From Schistocerca nitens (lineage: Eukaryota > Arthropoda > Insecta > Orthoptera > Acrididae), in NCBI RefSeq assembly GCF_023898315.1, contig NC_064619.1, positions 344,668,650 through 344,732,649 of the forward strand: a DNA stretch of 64,000 nt. The letters are read 5' to 3'. This document shows, piece by piece, positions 13,090-27,800 of this stretch. The position numbers were made by a program, and so were the translations under genes. Position 1 is the first letter of the stretch. Each line of letters begins with the position of its first letter. Below the pieces are notes generated by a model. That model was not told the DNA's origin, did not search any database, and saw only the letters and a list, made by a program, of their open reading frames with translations.

Positions 13090-15770
13090 ATCGCAACAGT
13101 TAAATGTTCCAGGCTATTTCTATTCAAGAAATTTGTCTACCGTGCCGGAAGAAGGAATCTTCTCACATTTAGACACAACGTGTGCTTGGTTTTCTGCTAC
13201 ACTGATCACCTTAATCGATCTGCGTTCAGTTAGAGTGAACACGCTCATATGAATCACAACTTGCTGCAGTGCCATTTTACAATGCCGAAAAATTGATAAA
13301 GTATTCATCATGTGTGATCCCAAGCGTTCGTATTTATCGCAACAGTTAAATGTTCCAGGCTATTTCTATTCAAGATAGTTGTCTACCGTGCCGGACGAAG
13401 GAAACTTATCACATTTAGACACAACGTGTGCTTGGTTTTCTGCTACACTGATCACCTTAATCGATCTGCGTTCAGTTAGAGTGAACACACTCATATGAAT
13501 CACAAGTTGCTGCAGTGCCATTTTACAATGCCGAAAAATTGATAAAGTATTCATCATGTATGATCTCGAGCGGTCGTAATTATCGCAACAGTTAAATGTT
13601 CCAGGCTATTTCTATTCAAGAAATTTGTCTACTGTGCCAGAAGAAGGAAACTTCTGACATTTAGACACAACGTGTGCTTGGTTTTCTGCTACACTGATCA
13701 CCTTAATCGATCTGCGTTCAGTTAGAGTGAACACGCTCATATGAATCACAACTTGCTGCAGTGCCATTTTACAATGCCGAAAAATTGATAAAGTATTCAT
13801 CATGTGTGATCTCGAGCGGTCGTAATTATCGCAACAGTTAAATGTTCCAGGCTATTTCTATTCAAGAAATTTGTCTACCGTGCCGGAAGAAGGAAACTTC
13901 TCACATTTAGACACAACGTGTGCTTGGTTTTCTGCTACACTGATCACCTTAATCGATCTGCGTTCAGTTAGAGTGAACACGCTCATATGAATCACAAGTT
14001 GCTGCAGTGCCATTTTACAATGCCGAAAAATTGATAAAGTATTCATCATGTGTGATCTCGAGCGGTCGTAATTATCGCAACAGTTAAATGTTCCAGGCTA
14101 TTTCTATTCAAGAAATTTGTCTACCGTGCCGGAAGAAGGAATCTTCTCACATTTAGACACAACGTGTGCTTGGTTTTCTGCTACACTGATCACCTTAATA
14201 GATCTGCATTCAGTTAGAGTGAACACGCTCATATGAATGACAACTTGCTGCAGTGCCGTTTTACAATGCCGAAAAATTGACGAAGTATTCATCATGTGTG
14301 ATCCCGAGCGGTCGTAATTATCGCAACAGTTAAATGTTCCAGGCTATTTCTATTCAAGATATTTGTCTACCGTGCCGGAAGAAGGAAACTTCTCACATTT
14401 AGACACAACGTGTGCTTGGTTTTCTGCTACACTGATCACCTTAATCGATCTGCGTTCGGTTAGAGTGAACACGCTCATATGAATCACAACTTGCTGCAGT
14501 ACCATTTTACAATGCCGAAAAATTGATAAAGTATTCATCATGTGTGATCTCGAGCGGTCGTAACTACGCAACAGTTAAATGTTCCAGGCTATTTCTATTC
14601 AAGTAATTTCTCTACCATGCCGGAAGAAGGAAACATCTCACTTTTAGACACAACGTGTGCTTGGTTTTCTGCTACACTGATCACCTTAATCGATCTGCGT
14701 TCAGTTAGAGTGAACATGCTCATATGAATCAATACTTGCTGCAGTGCCATTTTACAATGCCGAAAAATTGATAAAGTATTCTTCATGTGTGATCTCGAGC
14801 GGTCGTAATTATCGCAACAGTTAAATGTTCCAGGGTATTTCTAATCAAGAATTTGTCTACCGTGCCAGAAGAAGGAAACTTCTCACATTTAGACACAATG
14901 TGTGCTTGGTTTTCTGCTACACTGATCACCTTAATCGATCTGCGTTCAGTTAGAGTGAACACGCTCATATGAATCACAACTTGCTGCAGTGCCGTTTTAC
15001 AATGCCGAAAAATTGATAAAGTATTCATCTTGTGTGATCTCGAGCGGTCGTAATAATCGCAACAGTTAAATGTTCCAGGCTATTTCTATTCAAGATATTT
15101 GTCTACCGTGCCGGACGAAGGAAACTTCTCACATTTAGACACAACGTGTGCTTGGTTTTCTGCTACACTGATCACCTTAATCGATCTGCGTTCAGTTAGA
15201 GTGAACACATATGAATCACAAGTTGCTGCAGTGCCATTTTACAATGCCGAAAAATTGATAAAGTATTCATCATGTGTGATCTCGAGCGGTCGTAATTATC
15301 GCAACAGTTAAATGTTCCAGGCAATTTCTATTCAAGAAATTTGTCTACCGTGCCGGAAGAAGGAATCTTCTTACATTAAGACACAACGTGTGCTTAGTTT
15401 TCTGCTACACTGATCACCTTAATCGATCTGCGTTCAGTTAGAGTGAACACGCTCATATGAATCACAACTTGCTGCAGTGCCATTTTACAATGCCGAAAAA
15501 TTGATAACGTATTCATCATGTGTGATCTCGAGCGGTCGTAATTATCGCAACAGTTAAATGTTCCAGGCTATTTCTATTCAAGAAATTTGTCTACCGTGCC
15601 GGAAGAAGGAATCTTCTCACATTTAGACCCAATGTGTGCTTGGTTTTCTGCTACACTGATCACCTTAATCGATCTGCGTTCAGTTAGAGTGAACACGCTC
15701 ATATGAATCACAACTTGCTGCAGTGCCATTTTACAATGCCGAAAAATTGATAAAGTATTCATCATGTGTG
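13090..15770. repeat. Higher-order repeat B, copy 2 (about 11 of 14 monomers)
   Basis: Second B copy. The match to copy 1 runs through the monomer at 15574-15765 and then breaks: copy 1 continues with a 'caacatgcttcag' monomer, while copy 2 continues with a different variant. The three copy-1 monomers lost here (about 12350-13089) have close relatives at about 18980-19720, with matching 'acatgcttcag' at 12510 and 19152 (offset 6632 bp). Confidence 0.7.
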
Positions 15771-16269
15771 ATCTCGAGCGGTCGTAATTATCGCAACAGT
15801 TAAATGTTCCAGGCTATTTCTATTCAAGATATTTGTCTACCGTGCCGGAAGAAGGAAACTTCTCACATTTAGACACAACGTGTGCTTGGTTTTCTGCTAC
15901 ACTGATCACCTTAATCGATCTGCGTTCGGTTAGAGTGAACACGCTCATATGAATCACAAGTTGCTGCAGTGCCATTTTACAATGCCGAAAAATTGATAAA
16001 GTATTCATCATGTGTGATCTCGAGCGGTCGTAATTATCGCAACAGTTAAAAGTTCCAGGCTATTTCTAATCAAGAATTTGTCTACCGTGCCAGAAGAAGG
16101 AAACTTCTCACATTTAGACACAATGTGTGCTTGGTTTTCTGCAACACTGATCACCTTAATCGATCTGCGTTCGGTTAGAGTGAACACGCTCATATGAATC
16201 ACAACTTGCTGCAGTGCCGTTTTACAATGCCGAAAAATTGATAAAGTATTCATCTTGTGTGATCTCGAG

Positions 16270-17283
16270 CGGTCGTAATTATCGCAACAGTTAAATGTTC
16301 CAGGCTATTTCTATTCAAGAAATTTGTCTACCGTGCCGGAAGAAGGAAACTTCTCACTTTTAGACACAACGTGTGCTTGGTTTTCTGCTACACTGATCAC
16401 CTTAATCGATCTGCGTTCAGTTAGACTGAACATGCTCATATGAATCACAACTTGCTGCAGTGCCATTTTACAATGCCTAAAAATTGATAAAGTATTCTTC
16501 ATGTGTGATCACGAGCGGTCGTAATTATCGCAACAGTTAAAAGTTCCAGGCTATTTCTAATCAAGAATTTGTCTACCGTGCCAGAAGAAGGAAACTTCTC
16601 ACATTTAGACACAATGTGTGCTTGGTTTTCTGCAACACTGATCACCTTAATCGATCTGCGTTCGGTTAGAGTGAACACGCTCATATGAATCACAACTTGC
16701 TGCAGTGCCGTTTTACAATGCCGAAAAATTGATAAAGTATTCATCTTGTGTGATCTCGAGCGGTCGTAATTATCGCAACAGTTAAATGTTCCAGGCTATT
16801 TCTATTCAAGAAATTTGTCTACCGTGCCGGAAGAAGGAATCTTCTTACATTAACACACAATGTGTGATTAGTTTTCTGCTACACTGATCACCTTAATCGA
16901 TGTGCGTACAGTTAGAGTGAACACGCTCATATAAATCACAACTTGCTGCAGTGCCATTTTACAATGCCGAAAAATTGATAAAGTATTCATCATGTGTGAT
17001 CTCGAGCGGTCGTAATTATCGCAACAGTTAAATGTTCCAGGCTATTTCTATTCAAGAAATTTGTCTACCGTGCCGGAAGAAGGAATCCTCTTACATTAAG
17101 ACCCAACGTGTGCTTGGTTTTCTGCTACACTGATCACCTTAATCGATGTGCGTACAGTTAGAGTGAACACGCTCATATGAATCACAACTTGCTGCAGTGC
17201 CATTTTACAATGCCGAAAAATTGATAAAGTATTCATCATGTGTGATCTCGAGCGGTCGTAATTATCGAAACAGTTAAATGTTC
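16270..17283. repeat. Higher-order repeat C, copy 1 (about 4 monomers)
   Basis: A block bearing 'cagttagactgaac', 'gtgatcacgagcgg', 'ggaatcctctta' and 'tatcgaaacag', repeated 3687 bp away. It also overlaps a two-monomer duplication: the 'aatcaagaattt' monomers near 16069 and 16560 differ by 491 bp and are almost identical. Confidence 0.7.
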
Positions 17284-19956
17284 CAGGCTATTTCTATTCA
17301 AGAAATTTGTCTACCGTGCCGGAAGAAGGAAACTTCTCACATTTAGACACAACGTGTGCTTGGTTTTCTGCTACACTGATCACCTTAATCGATCTGCTTT
17401 CAGTTAGAGTGAACACGCTCATATGAATCACAACTTGCTTCAGTGCCATTTAACAATGCCTAAAAATTGATAAAGTATTCATCATGTGTGATCTCGAGCG
17501 GTCGTAATTATCGCAACAGTTAAAAGTTCCAGGCTATTTCTATTCAAGAAATTTGTCTACCGTGCCGGAAGAAGGAAACTTCTCACATTTAGACACAACG
17601 TGTGCTTGGTTTTCTGCTACACTGATCACCTTAATCGATCTGCGTTCGGTTAGAGTGAACACGCTCATATGAATCACAAGTTGCTGCAGTGCCATTTTAC
17701 AATGCCGAAAAATTGATAAAGTATTCATTATGTGTGATCTCGAGCGGTCGTAATTATCGCAACAGTTAAATGTTCCAGGCTATTTCTATTCAAGAAATTT
17801 GTCTACCGTGCCGGAAGAAGGAAACTTCTCACATTTAGACACAACGTGTGCTTGGTTTTCTGCTACACTGATCACCTTAATCGATCTGCGTTCAGTTAGA
17901 GTGAACACGCTCATATGAATCACAACTTGCTGCAGTGCCATTTTACAATGCCGAAAAATTGATAAAGTATTCATCATGTGTGATCCCGAGCGTTCGTAAT
18001 TATCGCAACAGTTAAATGTTCCAGGCTATTTCTCTTCAAGATATTTGTCTACCGTGCCGGACGAAGGAAACTTCTCACATTTAGACACAAAGTATGCTTG
18101 GTTTTCTGCTACACTGATCACCTTAATCGATCTGCGTTCAGTTAGAGTGAACACACTCATATGAATCACAAGTTGCTGCAGTGCCATTTTACAATGCCGA
18201 AAAATTGACAAAGTATTCATCATGTGTGATCTCGAGCAGTCGTAATTATCGCAACAGTTAAATGTTCCAGGCTATTTCTATTCAATAAATTTGTCTACCG
18301 TGCCGGAAGAAGGAAACTTCTCACATTTAGACACAACGTGTGCTTCGTTTTCTGCTACACTGATCACCTTAATCGATCTGCGTTCAGTTAGAGTGAACAC
18401 GCTCATATGAATCACAACTTGCTGCAGTGCCATTTTACAATGCCGAAAAATTGATAAAGTATTCATCATGTGTGATCTCGAGCGGTCGTAATTATCGCAA
18501 CAGTTAAATGTTCCAGGCTATTTCTATTCAAGAAATTTGTCTACCGTGCCGGAAGAAGGAATCTTCTTACATTAAGACACAACGTGTGCTTAGTTTTCTG
18601 CTACACTGATCACCTTAATCGATCTGCGTTCAGTTAGAGTGAACACGCTCATATGAATCACAACTTGCTGCAGTGCCATTTTACAATGCCGAAAAATTGA
18701 TAAAGTATTCATCATGTGTGATCTCGAGCGGTCGTAATTATCGCAACAGTTAAATGTTCCAGGCTATTTCTATTCAAGAAATTTGTCTACCGTACCGGAA
18801 GAAGGAATCTTCTCACATTTAGACACAATGTGTGCTTGGTTTTCTGCTACACTGATCACCTTAATCGATCTGCGTTCAGTTAGAGTGAACACGCTCATAT
18901 GAATCACAACTTGCTGCAGTGCCATTTTACAATGCCGAAAAATTGATAAAGTATTCATCAAGTGATCTCGAGCGGTCGTAATTATCGCAACAGTTAAATG
19001 TTCCAGGCTATTTCTATTCAAGAAATTTGTCTACCGTGCCAGAAGAAGGAAACTTCTCACATTTAGACACAACGTGTGCTTGGTTTTCTGCTACACTGAT
19101 CACCTTAATCGATCTGCGTTCAGTTAGAGTGAACACGCTCATATGAATCACAACATGCTTCAGTGCCATTTTACAATGCCGAAAAATTGATAAAGTATTC
19201 ATCATGTGTGATCTCGAGCGGTCGTAAATATGGCAACAGTTAAAAGTTCCAGGCTATTTCTATTCAAGAAATTTGTCTACCGTGCCGTAAGAAGGAAACT
19301 TCTCACATTTAGACACAACGTTTGCTTGGTTTTCTGCTACACTGATCACCTTAATCGATCTGCGTTCGGTTAGAGTGAACACGCTCATATGAATCACAAG
19401 TTGCTGCAGTGCCATTTTACAATGCCGAAAAATTGATAAAGTATTCATCATGTGTGATCTCGAGCGGTCGTAATTATCGCAACAGTTAAATGTTCCAGGC
19501 TATTTCTATTCAAGAAATTTCTCTACCGTGCCGGAAGAAGGAAACTTCTCACATTTAGACACAACGTGTGCTTGGTTTTCTGCTACACTGATCACCTTAA
19601 TCGATCTGCGTTCAGTTAGAGTGAACACGCTCATATGAATCACAACTTGCTGCAGTGCCATTTTACAATGCCGAAAAACTGATAAAGTATTCATCATGTG
19701 TGATCCCGAGCGTTCGTAATTATCGCAACAGTTAAATGTTCCAGGCTATTTCTATTCAAGATATTTGTCTACCGTGCCGGACGAAGGAAACTTCTCACAT
19801 TTAGACACAAAGTGTGCTTGGTTTTCTGCTACACTGATCACCTTAATCGATCTGCGTTCAGTTAGAATGAACACACTCATATGAATCACAACTTGCTGCA
19901 GTGCCATTTTACAATGCCGAAAAATTGATAAAGTATTAATCATGTGTGATCTCGAG

Positions 19957-20970
19957 CGGTCGTAATTATCGCAACAGTTAAATGTTCCAGGCTATTTCTA
20001 TTCAAGAAATTTGTCTACAGTGCCGGAAGAAGGAAACTTCTCACTTTTAGACACAACGTGTGCTTGGTTTTCTGCTACACTGATCACCTTAATCGATCTG
20101 CGTTCAGTTAGACTGAACATGCTCATATGAATCACAACTTGCTGCAGTGCCATTTTACAATGCCTAAAAATTGATAAAGTATTCTTCATGTGTGATCACG
20201 AGCGGTCGTAATTATCGCAACAGTTAAAAGTTCCAGGCTATTTCTAATCAAGAATTTGTCTACCGTGCCAGAAGAAGGAAACTTCTCACATTTAGACACA
20301 ATGTGTGCTTGGTTTTCTGCTACACTGATCACCTTAATCGATCTGCGTTCGGTTAGAGTGAACACGCTCATATGAATCACAACTTGCTGCAGTGCCGTTT
20401 TACAATGCCGAAAAATTGATAAAGTATTCATCTTGTGTGATCTCGAGCGGTCGTAATTATCGCAACAGTTAAATGTTCCAGGCTATTTCTATTCAAGAAA
20501 TTTGTCTACCGTGCCGGAAGAAGGAATCTTCTTACATTAAGACACAATGTGTGATTAGTTTTCTGCTACACTGATCACCTTAATCGATCTGCGTTCAGTT
20601 AGAGTGAACACGCTCATATGAATCACAACTTGCTGCAGTGCCATTTTTCAATGCCGAAAAATTGATAAAGTATTCATCATGTGTGATCTCGAGCGGTCGT
20701 AATTATCGCAACAGTTAAATGTTCCAGGCTATTTCTATTCAAGAAATTTGTCTACCGTGCTGGAAGAAGGAATCCTCTTACATTAAGACACAACGTGTGC
20801 TTGGTTTTCTGCTACACTGATCACCTTAATCGATGTGCGTACAGTTAGAGTGAACACGCTCATATGAATCACAACTTGCTGCAGTGCCATTTTACAATGC
20901 CGAAAAATTGATAAAGTATTCATCATGTGTGATCTCGAGCGGTCGTAATTATCGAAACAGTTAAATGTTC
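19957..20970. repeat. Higher-order repeat C, copy 2 (about 4 monomers)
   Basis: The partner of the block at 16270-17283. The markers 'cagttagactgaac' (about 20107), 'gtgatcacgagcgg' (about 20191), 'ggaatcctctta' (about 20768) and 'tatcgaaacag' (about 20950) occur in the same order. Monomers beyond about 20970 no longer correspond, so the duplicated block is short or has been trimmed. Confidence 0.7.
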
Positions 20971-21689
20971 CAGGCTATTTCTATTCAAGAAATTTGTCTA
21001 CCGTGCCGGAAGAAGGAATCTTCTCACATTTAGACACAATGTGTGCTTGGTTTTCTGCTACACTGATCACCTTAATCGATCTGCGTTCAGTTAGAGTGAA
21101 CACGCTCATATGAATCACAACTTGCTGCAGTGCCATTTTACAATGCCGAAAAATTGATAAAGTATTCATCATGTGTGATCTCGAGCGGTCGTAATTATCG
21201 CAACAGTTAAATGTTCCAGGCTATTTCTATTCAAGAAATTTGTCTACCGTGCCGGAAGAAGGAAACTTCTCACATTTAGACACAACGTGTGCTTGGTTTT
21301 CTGCTACACTGATCACCTTAATCGATCTGCGTTCAGTTAGAGTGAACACGCTCATATGAATCACAACTTGCTGCAGTGCCATTTTACAATGCCGAAAAAT
21401 TGATAAAGTATTCATCATGTGTGATCTCGAGCGTTCGTAATTATCGCAACAGTTAAATGTTCCAGGCTATTTCTCTTCAAGATATTTGTCTACCGTGCCG
21501 GACGAAGGAATCTTCTCACATTTAGACACAACGTGTGCTTGGTTTTCTGCTACACTGATCACCTTAATCGATCTGCGTTCAGTTAGAGTGAACACGCTCA
21601 TATGAATCACAACTTGCTGCAGTGCCATTTTACAATGCCGAAAAATTGATAAAGTATTCATCATGTGTGATCTCGAGCGGTCGTAATTA

Positions 21690-24600
21690 TTGCAACAGTT
21701 AAATGTTCCAGGCTATTTCTATTCAAGAAATTTGTCTACCGTGCCGGAAGAAGTAAACTTCTCACATTTCGACACAACGTGTGCTTGGTTTTCTGCTACA
21801 CTGATCACCTTAATCGATCTGCGTTCAGTTAGAGTGAACACGCTCATATGAATCACAACTTGCTGCAGTGCCATTTTACAATGCCGAAAAATTGATAAAG
21901 TATTCATCATGTGTGATCCCGAGCGTTCGTAATTATCGCAACAGTTAAATGTTCCAGGCTATTTCTATTCAAGATATTTGTCTACCGTGCCGGACGAAGG
22001 AAACTTCTCACATTTCGACACAACGTGTGCTTGGTTTTCTGCTACACTGATCACCTTAATCGATCTGCGTTCAGTTAGAGTGAACACGCTCATATGAATC
22101 ACAACTTGCTGCAGTGCCATTTTACAATGCCGAAAAATTGATAAAGTATTCATCATGTGTGATCTCGAGCGGTCGTAATTATCGCAACAGTTAAATGTTC
22201 CAGGCTATTTCTATTCAAGAAATTTGTCTACCGTGCCGGAAGAAGGAAACTTCTCACATTTAGACACAACGTGTGCTTGGTTTTCTGCTACACTGATCAC
22301 CTTAATCGATCTGCGTTCAGTTAGAGTGAACACGCTCATATGAATCACAACTTGCTGCACTGCCGTTTTACAATGCCGAAAAATTGATAAAGTATTCATC
22401 ATGTGTGATCTCGAGCGGTCGTATTTATCGCAACAGTTAAATGTTCCAGGATATTTCTATTCAAGAAATTTGTCTACAGTGCCGGAAGAAGGAATCTTCT
22501 CACATTTAGACACAACGTGTGCTTGGTTTTCTGCTACACTGATCACCTTAATAGATCTGCATTCAGTTAGAGTGAACACGCTCATATGAATCACAACTTG
22601 CTGCAGTGCCGTTTTACAATGCCGAAAAATTGACAAAGTATTCATCATGTGTGATCCCGAGCGGTCGTAATTATCGCAACAGTTAAATGTTCCAGGCTAT
22701 TTCTATTCAAGATATTTGTCTACCGTGCCGGAAGAAGGAATCTTCTCACATTTAGACACAACGTGTGCTTGGTTTTCTGCTACACTGATCACCTTAATCG
22801 ATCTGTGTTCGGTTAGTGTGAACACGCTCATATGAATCACAACTTGCTGCAGTACCATTTTACAATGCCGAAAAATTGATAAAGTATTCATCATGTGTGA
22901 TCTCGAGCGGTCGTAATTACCGCAACAGTTAAATGTTCCAGGCTATTTCTATTCAAGTAATTTCTCTACCGTGCCGGAAGAAGGAAACTTCTCACTTTTA
23001 GACACAACGTGTGCTTGGTTTTCTGCTACACTGATCACCTTAATCGATCTGCGTTCAGTTAGAGTGAACATGCTCATATGAATCACAACTTGCTGCAGTG
23101 CCATTTTACAATGCCGAAAAATTGATAAAGTATTCTTCATGTGTGATCTCGAGCGGTCGTAATTATCGCAACAGTTAAATGTTCCAGGCTATTTCTAATC
23201 AAGAATTTGTCTACCGTGCCAGAAGAAGGAAACTTCTCACATTTAGACACAATGTGTGCTTGGTTTTCTGCTACACTGATCACCTTAATCGATCTGCGTT
23301 CAGTTAGAGTGAACACGCTCATATGAATCACAACTTGCTGCAGTGCCGTTTTACAATGCCGAAAAATTGATAAAGTATTCATCTTGTGTGATCTCGAGCG
23401 GTCGTAATTATCGCAACAGTTAAATGTTCCAGGCTATTTCTATTCAAGAAATTTGTCTACCGTGCCGGAAGAAGGAATCTTCTTACATTAAGACACAACG
23501 TGTGCTTAGTTTTCTGCTACACTGATCACCTTAATCGATCTGCGTTCAGTTAGAGTGAACACGCTCATATGAATCACAACTTGCTGCAGTGCCATTTTAC
23601 AATGCCGAAAAATTGATAAAGTATTCATCATGTGTGATCTCGAGCGGTCGTAATTATCGCAACAGTTAAATGTTCCAGGCTATTTCTATTCAAGAAATTT
23701 GTCTACCATGCTGGAAGAAGGAAACTTCTCACATTTAGACACAACGTGTGCTTGGTTTTCTGCTACACTGATCACCTTAATCGATCTGCGTTCAGTTAGA
23801 GTGAACACGCTCATATGAATCACAAGTTGCTGCAGTGCCATTTTACAATGCCGAAAAATTTGTAAAGTATTCATCATGTGTGATCTCGAGCGGTCGTAAT
23901 TATCGCAACAGTTAAATGTTCCAGGCTATTTCTATTCAAGAAATTTGTCTACCGTGCCGAAAGAAGGATTCTTCTCACATTTAGACACAACGTGTGCTTG
24001 GTTTTCTGCTACACTGATCACCTTAATCGATCTGCGTTCATTTAGAGTGAACACGCTCATATGAATCACAACTTGCTGCAGTGCCATTTTACAATGCCGA
24101 AAAATTGATAAAGTATTCATCATGTGTGATCCCAAGCGTTCGTAATTATCGCAACAGTTAAATGTTCCAGGCTATTTCTATTCAAGATATTTGTCTACCG
24201 TGCCGGACGAAGGAAACTTCTCACATTTAGACACAACGTGTGCTTGGTTTTCTGCTACACTGATCACCTTAATCGATCTGCGTTCAGTTAGAGTGAACAC
24301 GCTCATATGAATCACAACTTGCTGCAGTGCCATTGTACAATGCCGAAAAATTGACAAAGTATTCATCATGTGTGATCCCGAGCGGTCGTAATTATCGCAA
24401 CAGTTAAATGTTCCAGGCTATTTCTATTCAAGAAATTTGTCTACCGTGCCGGAAGAAGGAATCTTCTCACATTTAGACACAACGTGTGCTTGGTTTTCTG
24501 CTACACTGATCACCTTAATCGATCTGCGTTCAGTTAGTTTGAACACGCTCATATGAATCACAACTTGCTGCAGTGCCATTTTACAATGCCGAAAAATTGA

Positions 24601-24886
24601 TCAAGTATTCATCATGTGTGATCTCGAGCGGTCGTAATTATCGCAACAGTTAAAAGTTAGAGGCTATTTCTATTCAAGAAATTTGTCTACCGTGCCGGAA
24701 GAAGGAAACTTCTCACATTTAGACACAACGTGTGCTTGGTTTTCTGCTACACTGATCACCTTAATCGATCTGCGTTCAGTTAGAGTGAACACGCTCATAT
24801 GAATCACAACTTGCTGCAGTGCCATTTTACAATGCCGAAAAATTGATAAAGTATTCATCATGTGTGATCTCGAGCGGTCGTAATTA
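21690..24886. repeat. Higher-order repeat D, short form (13 monomers, 3197 bp)
   Basis: Starts with a 'gaagaagtaaac' monomer and includes 'gcactgccg' (about 22357), 'aatagatctgcattc' (about 22550), 'gatctgtgttcgg' (about 22801), 'aattaccgcaac' (about 22915), 'accatgctgg' (about 23705), 'cattgtacaatg' (about 24332) and 'aagttagaggc' (about 24654). Every marker recurs in the next block, so the variant order is the same. Confidence 0.85.
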
Positions 24887-27800
24887 TTGCAACAGTTAAA
24901 TGTTCCAGGCTATTTCTATTCAAGAAATTTGTCTACCGTGCCGGAAGAAGTAAACTTCTCACATTTCGACACAACGTGTGCTTGGTTTTCTGCTACACTG
25001 ATCACCTTAATCGATCTGCGTTCAGTTAGAGTGAACACGCTCATATGAATCACAACTTGCTGCAGTGCCATTTTACAAGGCCGAAAAATTGATAAAGTAT
25101 TCATCATGTGAGATCCAGAGCGTTCGTAATTATCGCAACAGTTAAATGTTCCAGGCTATTTCTATTCAAGATATTTGTCTACCGTGCCGGACGAAGGAAA
25201 CTTCTCACATTTCGACACAACGTGTGCTTGGTTTTCTGCTACACTGATCACCTTAATCGATCTGCGTTCAGTTAGAGTGAACACACTCATATGAATCACA
25301 AGTTGCTGCAGTGCCATTTTACAATGCCGAAAAATTGATAAAGTATTCATCATGTGTGATCTCGAGCGGTCGTAATTATCGCAACAGTTAAATGTTCCAG
25401 GCTATTTCTATTCAAGAAATTTGTCTACTGTGCCAGAAGAAGGAAACTTCTCACATTTAGACACAACCTGTGCTTGGTTTTCTGCTACACTGATCACCTT
25501 AATCGATCTGCGTTCAGTTAGAGTGAACACGCTCATATGAATCACAACTTGCTGCAGTGCCATTTTACAATGCCGAAAAATTGATAAAGTATTCATCATG
25601 TGTGATCTCGAGCGGTCGTAATTATCGCAACAGTTAAATGTTCCAGGCTATTTCTATTCAAGAAATTTGTCTACCGTGCCGGAAGAAGGAAACTTCTCAC
25701 ATTTAGACACAACGTGTGCTTGGTTTTCTGCTACACTGATCACCTTAATCGATCTGCGTTCAGTTAGAGTGAACACGCTCATATGAATCACAACTTGCTG
25801 CACTGCCGTTTTACAATGCCGAAAAATTGATAAAGTATTCATCATGTGTGATCTCGAGCGGTCGTATTTATCGCAACAGTTAAATGTTCCAGGATATTTC
25901 TATTCAAGAAATTTGTCTACCGTGCCGGAAGAAGGAATCTTCTCACATTTAGACACAACGTGTGCTTGGTTTTCTGCTACACTGATCACCTTAATAGATC
26001 TGCATTCAGTTAGAGTGAACACGCTCATATGAATAACAACTTGCTGCAGTGCCGTTTTACAATGCCGAAAAATTGACAAAGTATTCATCATGTGTGATCC
26101 CGAGCGGTCGTAATTATCGCAACAGTTAAATGTTCCAGGCTATTTCTATTCAAGATATTTGTCTACCATGCCGGAAGAAGGAATCTTCTCACATTTAGAC
26201 ACAACGTGTGCTTGGTTTTCTGCTACACTGATCACCTTAATCGATCTGTGTTCGGTTAGAGTGAACACGCTCATATGAATCACAACTTGCTGCAGTACCA
26301 TTTTACAATGCCGAAAAATTGATAAAGTATTCATCATGTGTGATCTCGAGCGGTCGTAATTACCGCAACAGTTAAATGTTCCAGGCTATTTCTATTCAAG
26401 TAATTTCTCTACCGTGCCGGAAGAAGGAAACTTCTCACTTTTAGACACAACGTGTGCTTGGTTTTCTGCTACACTGATCACCTTAATCGATCTGCGTTCA
26501 GTTAGAGTGAACATGCTCATATGAATCACAACTTGCTGCAGTGCCATTTTACAATGCCGAAAAATTGATAAAGTATTCTTCATGTGTGATCTCGAGCGGT
26601 CGTAACTATCGCAACAGTTAAATGTTCCAGGCTATTTCTAATCAAGAATTTGTCTACCGTGCCAGAAGAAGGAAACTTCTCACATTTAGACACAATGTGT
26701 GCTTGGTTTTCTGCTACACTGATCACCTTAATCGATCTGCGTTCAGTTAGAGTGAACACGCTCATATGAATCACAACTTGCTGCAGTGCCGTTTTACAAT
26801 GCCGAAAAATTGATAAAGTATTCATCTTGTGTGATCTCGAGCGGTCGTAATTATCGCAACAGTTAAATGTTCCAGGCTATTTCTATTCAAGAAATTTGTC
26901 TACCGTGCCGGAAGAAGGATTCTTCTTACATTAAGACACAACGTGTGCTTAGTTTTCTGCTACAATGATCACCTTAATCGATCTGCGTTCAGTTAGAGTG
27001 AACACGCTCATATGAATCACAACTTGCTGCAGTGCCATTTTACAATGCCGAAAAATTGATAAAGTATTCATCATGTGTGATCTCGAGCGGTCGTAATTAT
27101 CGCAACAGTTAAATGTTCCAGGCTATTTCTATTCAAGAAATTTGTCTACCGTGCCGGAAGAAGGAAACTTCTCACATTTAGACACAACGTGTGCTTGGTT
27201 TTCTGCTACACTGATCACCTTAATCGATCTGCGTTCAGTTAGAGTGAACACACTCATATGAATCACAAGTTGCTGCAGTGCCATTTTACAATGCCGAAAA
27301 ATTGACAAAGTATTTATCATGTGTGATCTCGAGCGGTCGTAATTATCGCAACAGTTAAAAGTTCCAGGCTATTTCTATTCAAGAAATTTGTCTACCATGC
27401 TGGAAGAAGGAAACTTCTCACATTTAGACACAACGTGTGCTTGGTTTTCTGCTACACTGATCACCTTAATCGATCTGCGTTCAGTTAGAGTGAACACGCT
27501 CATATGAATCACAAGTTGCTGCAGTGCCATTTTACAATGCCGAAAAATTGATAAAGTATTCATCATGTGTGATCTCGAGCGGTCGTAATTATTGCAACAG
27601 TGAAATGTTCCAGGCTATTTCTATTCAAGAAATTTGTCTACCGTGCCGGAAGAAGGGAACTTCTCACATTTAGACACAACGTGTGCTTGGTTTTCTGCTA
27701 CACTGATCACCTTAATCGATCTGCGTTCATTTAGAGTGAACACGCTCATATGAATCACAACTTGCTGCAGTGCCATTTTACAATGCCGAAAAATTGATAA

